From contig CAZGSG010000336.1 in the NCBI GenBank assembly GCA_964528095.1, positions 1 to 6,439 on the forward strand: a stretch of DNA of 6,439 nucleotides, given 5' to 3'. The translations under genes were made by a program, and so were the position numbers. The notes under the pieces were generated by a model. The model did no database searches. It was given only the letters and a program-made list of their open reading frames with translations, and was not told the DNA's origin. Of the stretch, positions 6,278-6,439 are shown one piece after another; position 1 is the stretch's first letter; the number at the start of each line of letters is the position of its first letter. Source of the DNA: CAZGSG01 sp964528095. Lineage in GTDB: Bacteria > Bacteroidota > Bacteroidia > Chitinophagales > Chitinophagaceae.

Positions 6278-6439
6278 AGAATCAATATTGGTGATCCTTA
6301 CGCCGGGATTCCCCGCTTCTGAGGCCGATACCGTTTGTTTGCCTATGCAGCAGGATCTTGTCAGGGCAATGAACAGGCTTTATCCATCACTGCGTATCAT
6401 CATTCTTAGTTTTCAATACCTGTATAAAAAAACATCGTA
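6267..6439 (+). CDS. Family-4-type glycosyltransferase, N-terminal part (cut by window end)
   Basis: An ATG at 6267 opens a frame that runs to the window edge, giving 57 residues. It starts with a beta-strand and glycine-containing loop (SILVILTPGFPASEADTVCL), then a helix (PMQQDLVRAMNRLYP) and a second strand (LRIIILSFQYLY). This is the first half-Rossmann unit seen in GT-B glycosyltransferases, and the 'TPGFP..E.DT.CLP' and 'SFQY' patterns resemble GT4 enzymes of Bacteroidota polysaccharide loci. The start overlaps the end of the ABC gene by 11 nt, which suggests translational coupling and one operon. The sugar donor, acceptor and catalytic residues lie outside the window. Confidence 0.75.
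   Translation, partial: MNNKESILVILTPGFPASEADTVCLPMQQDLVRAMNRLYPSLRIIILSFQYLYKKTS

Noticed and set aside
1..6439. CRISPR array, tRNA or rRNA gene, insertion sequence or transposase
   Set aside because: I saw no regularly spaced repeats, no cloverleaf or rRNA-like stretch, and no transposase or integrase motif in any frame.

Overview
The window looks like chromosomal DNA of a Bacteroidota bacterium, most likely Chitinophagaceae or a close relative. This rests on three things: an ECF sigma factor followed by a protein with a cytoplasmic head, one membrane segment, a periplasmic linker and an outer-membrane barrel; start codons that mostly lack a Shine-Dalgarno sequence; and a sugar transferase and glycosyltransferase that resemble Bacteroidota exopolysaccharide enzymes. 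The assignment comes from protein character only and no search was run.

The left third (1 to about 1905) is gene-poor and partly decayed. It holds the 3' end of an unrecognised reading frame (2-115) and a probable decayed gene on the + strand (about 207-674, frame change at a T-run plus an in-frame TAG). An intact DinB-family gene follows (884-1384). Convergent with it is a frameshifted three-helix membrane-protein gene on the - strand (1393-1799), with a further - strand fragment (1720-1905) that may be its lost N-terminal part. A 26-bp hairpin-capable palindrome (1904-1929) sits between this decayed - strand material and the + strand block to the right.

The right two thirds (1988 to the end) are one co-directional, tightly packed block without disruptions. 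An ECF sigma factor (1988-2563) overlaps by 13 nt a 431-residue protein (2551-3846) whose layout matches a dual membrane-spanning anti-sigma factor. After a 59-nt gap with no visible terminator come a monotopic sugar-phosphate transferase (3906-4625), an ABC exporter or flippase half-transporter (4622-6277, ATGA overlap) and the start of a family-4 glycosyltransferase (6267 onward, 11-nt overlap, cut by the window edge).

Together the last three genes look like the start of an exopolysaccharide or lipid-linked glycan locus: a sugar-phosphate is loaded on undecaprenyl phosphate, further sugars are added, and the lipid-linked product is flipped or exported. The sigma/anti-sigma pair just upstream could let the state of the outer membrane control this pathway. 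That regulatory link is inferred from gene order. The trans-envelope regulator next to a glycan locus is the most interesting part of the window.
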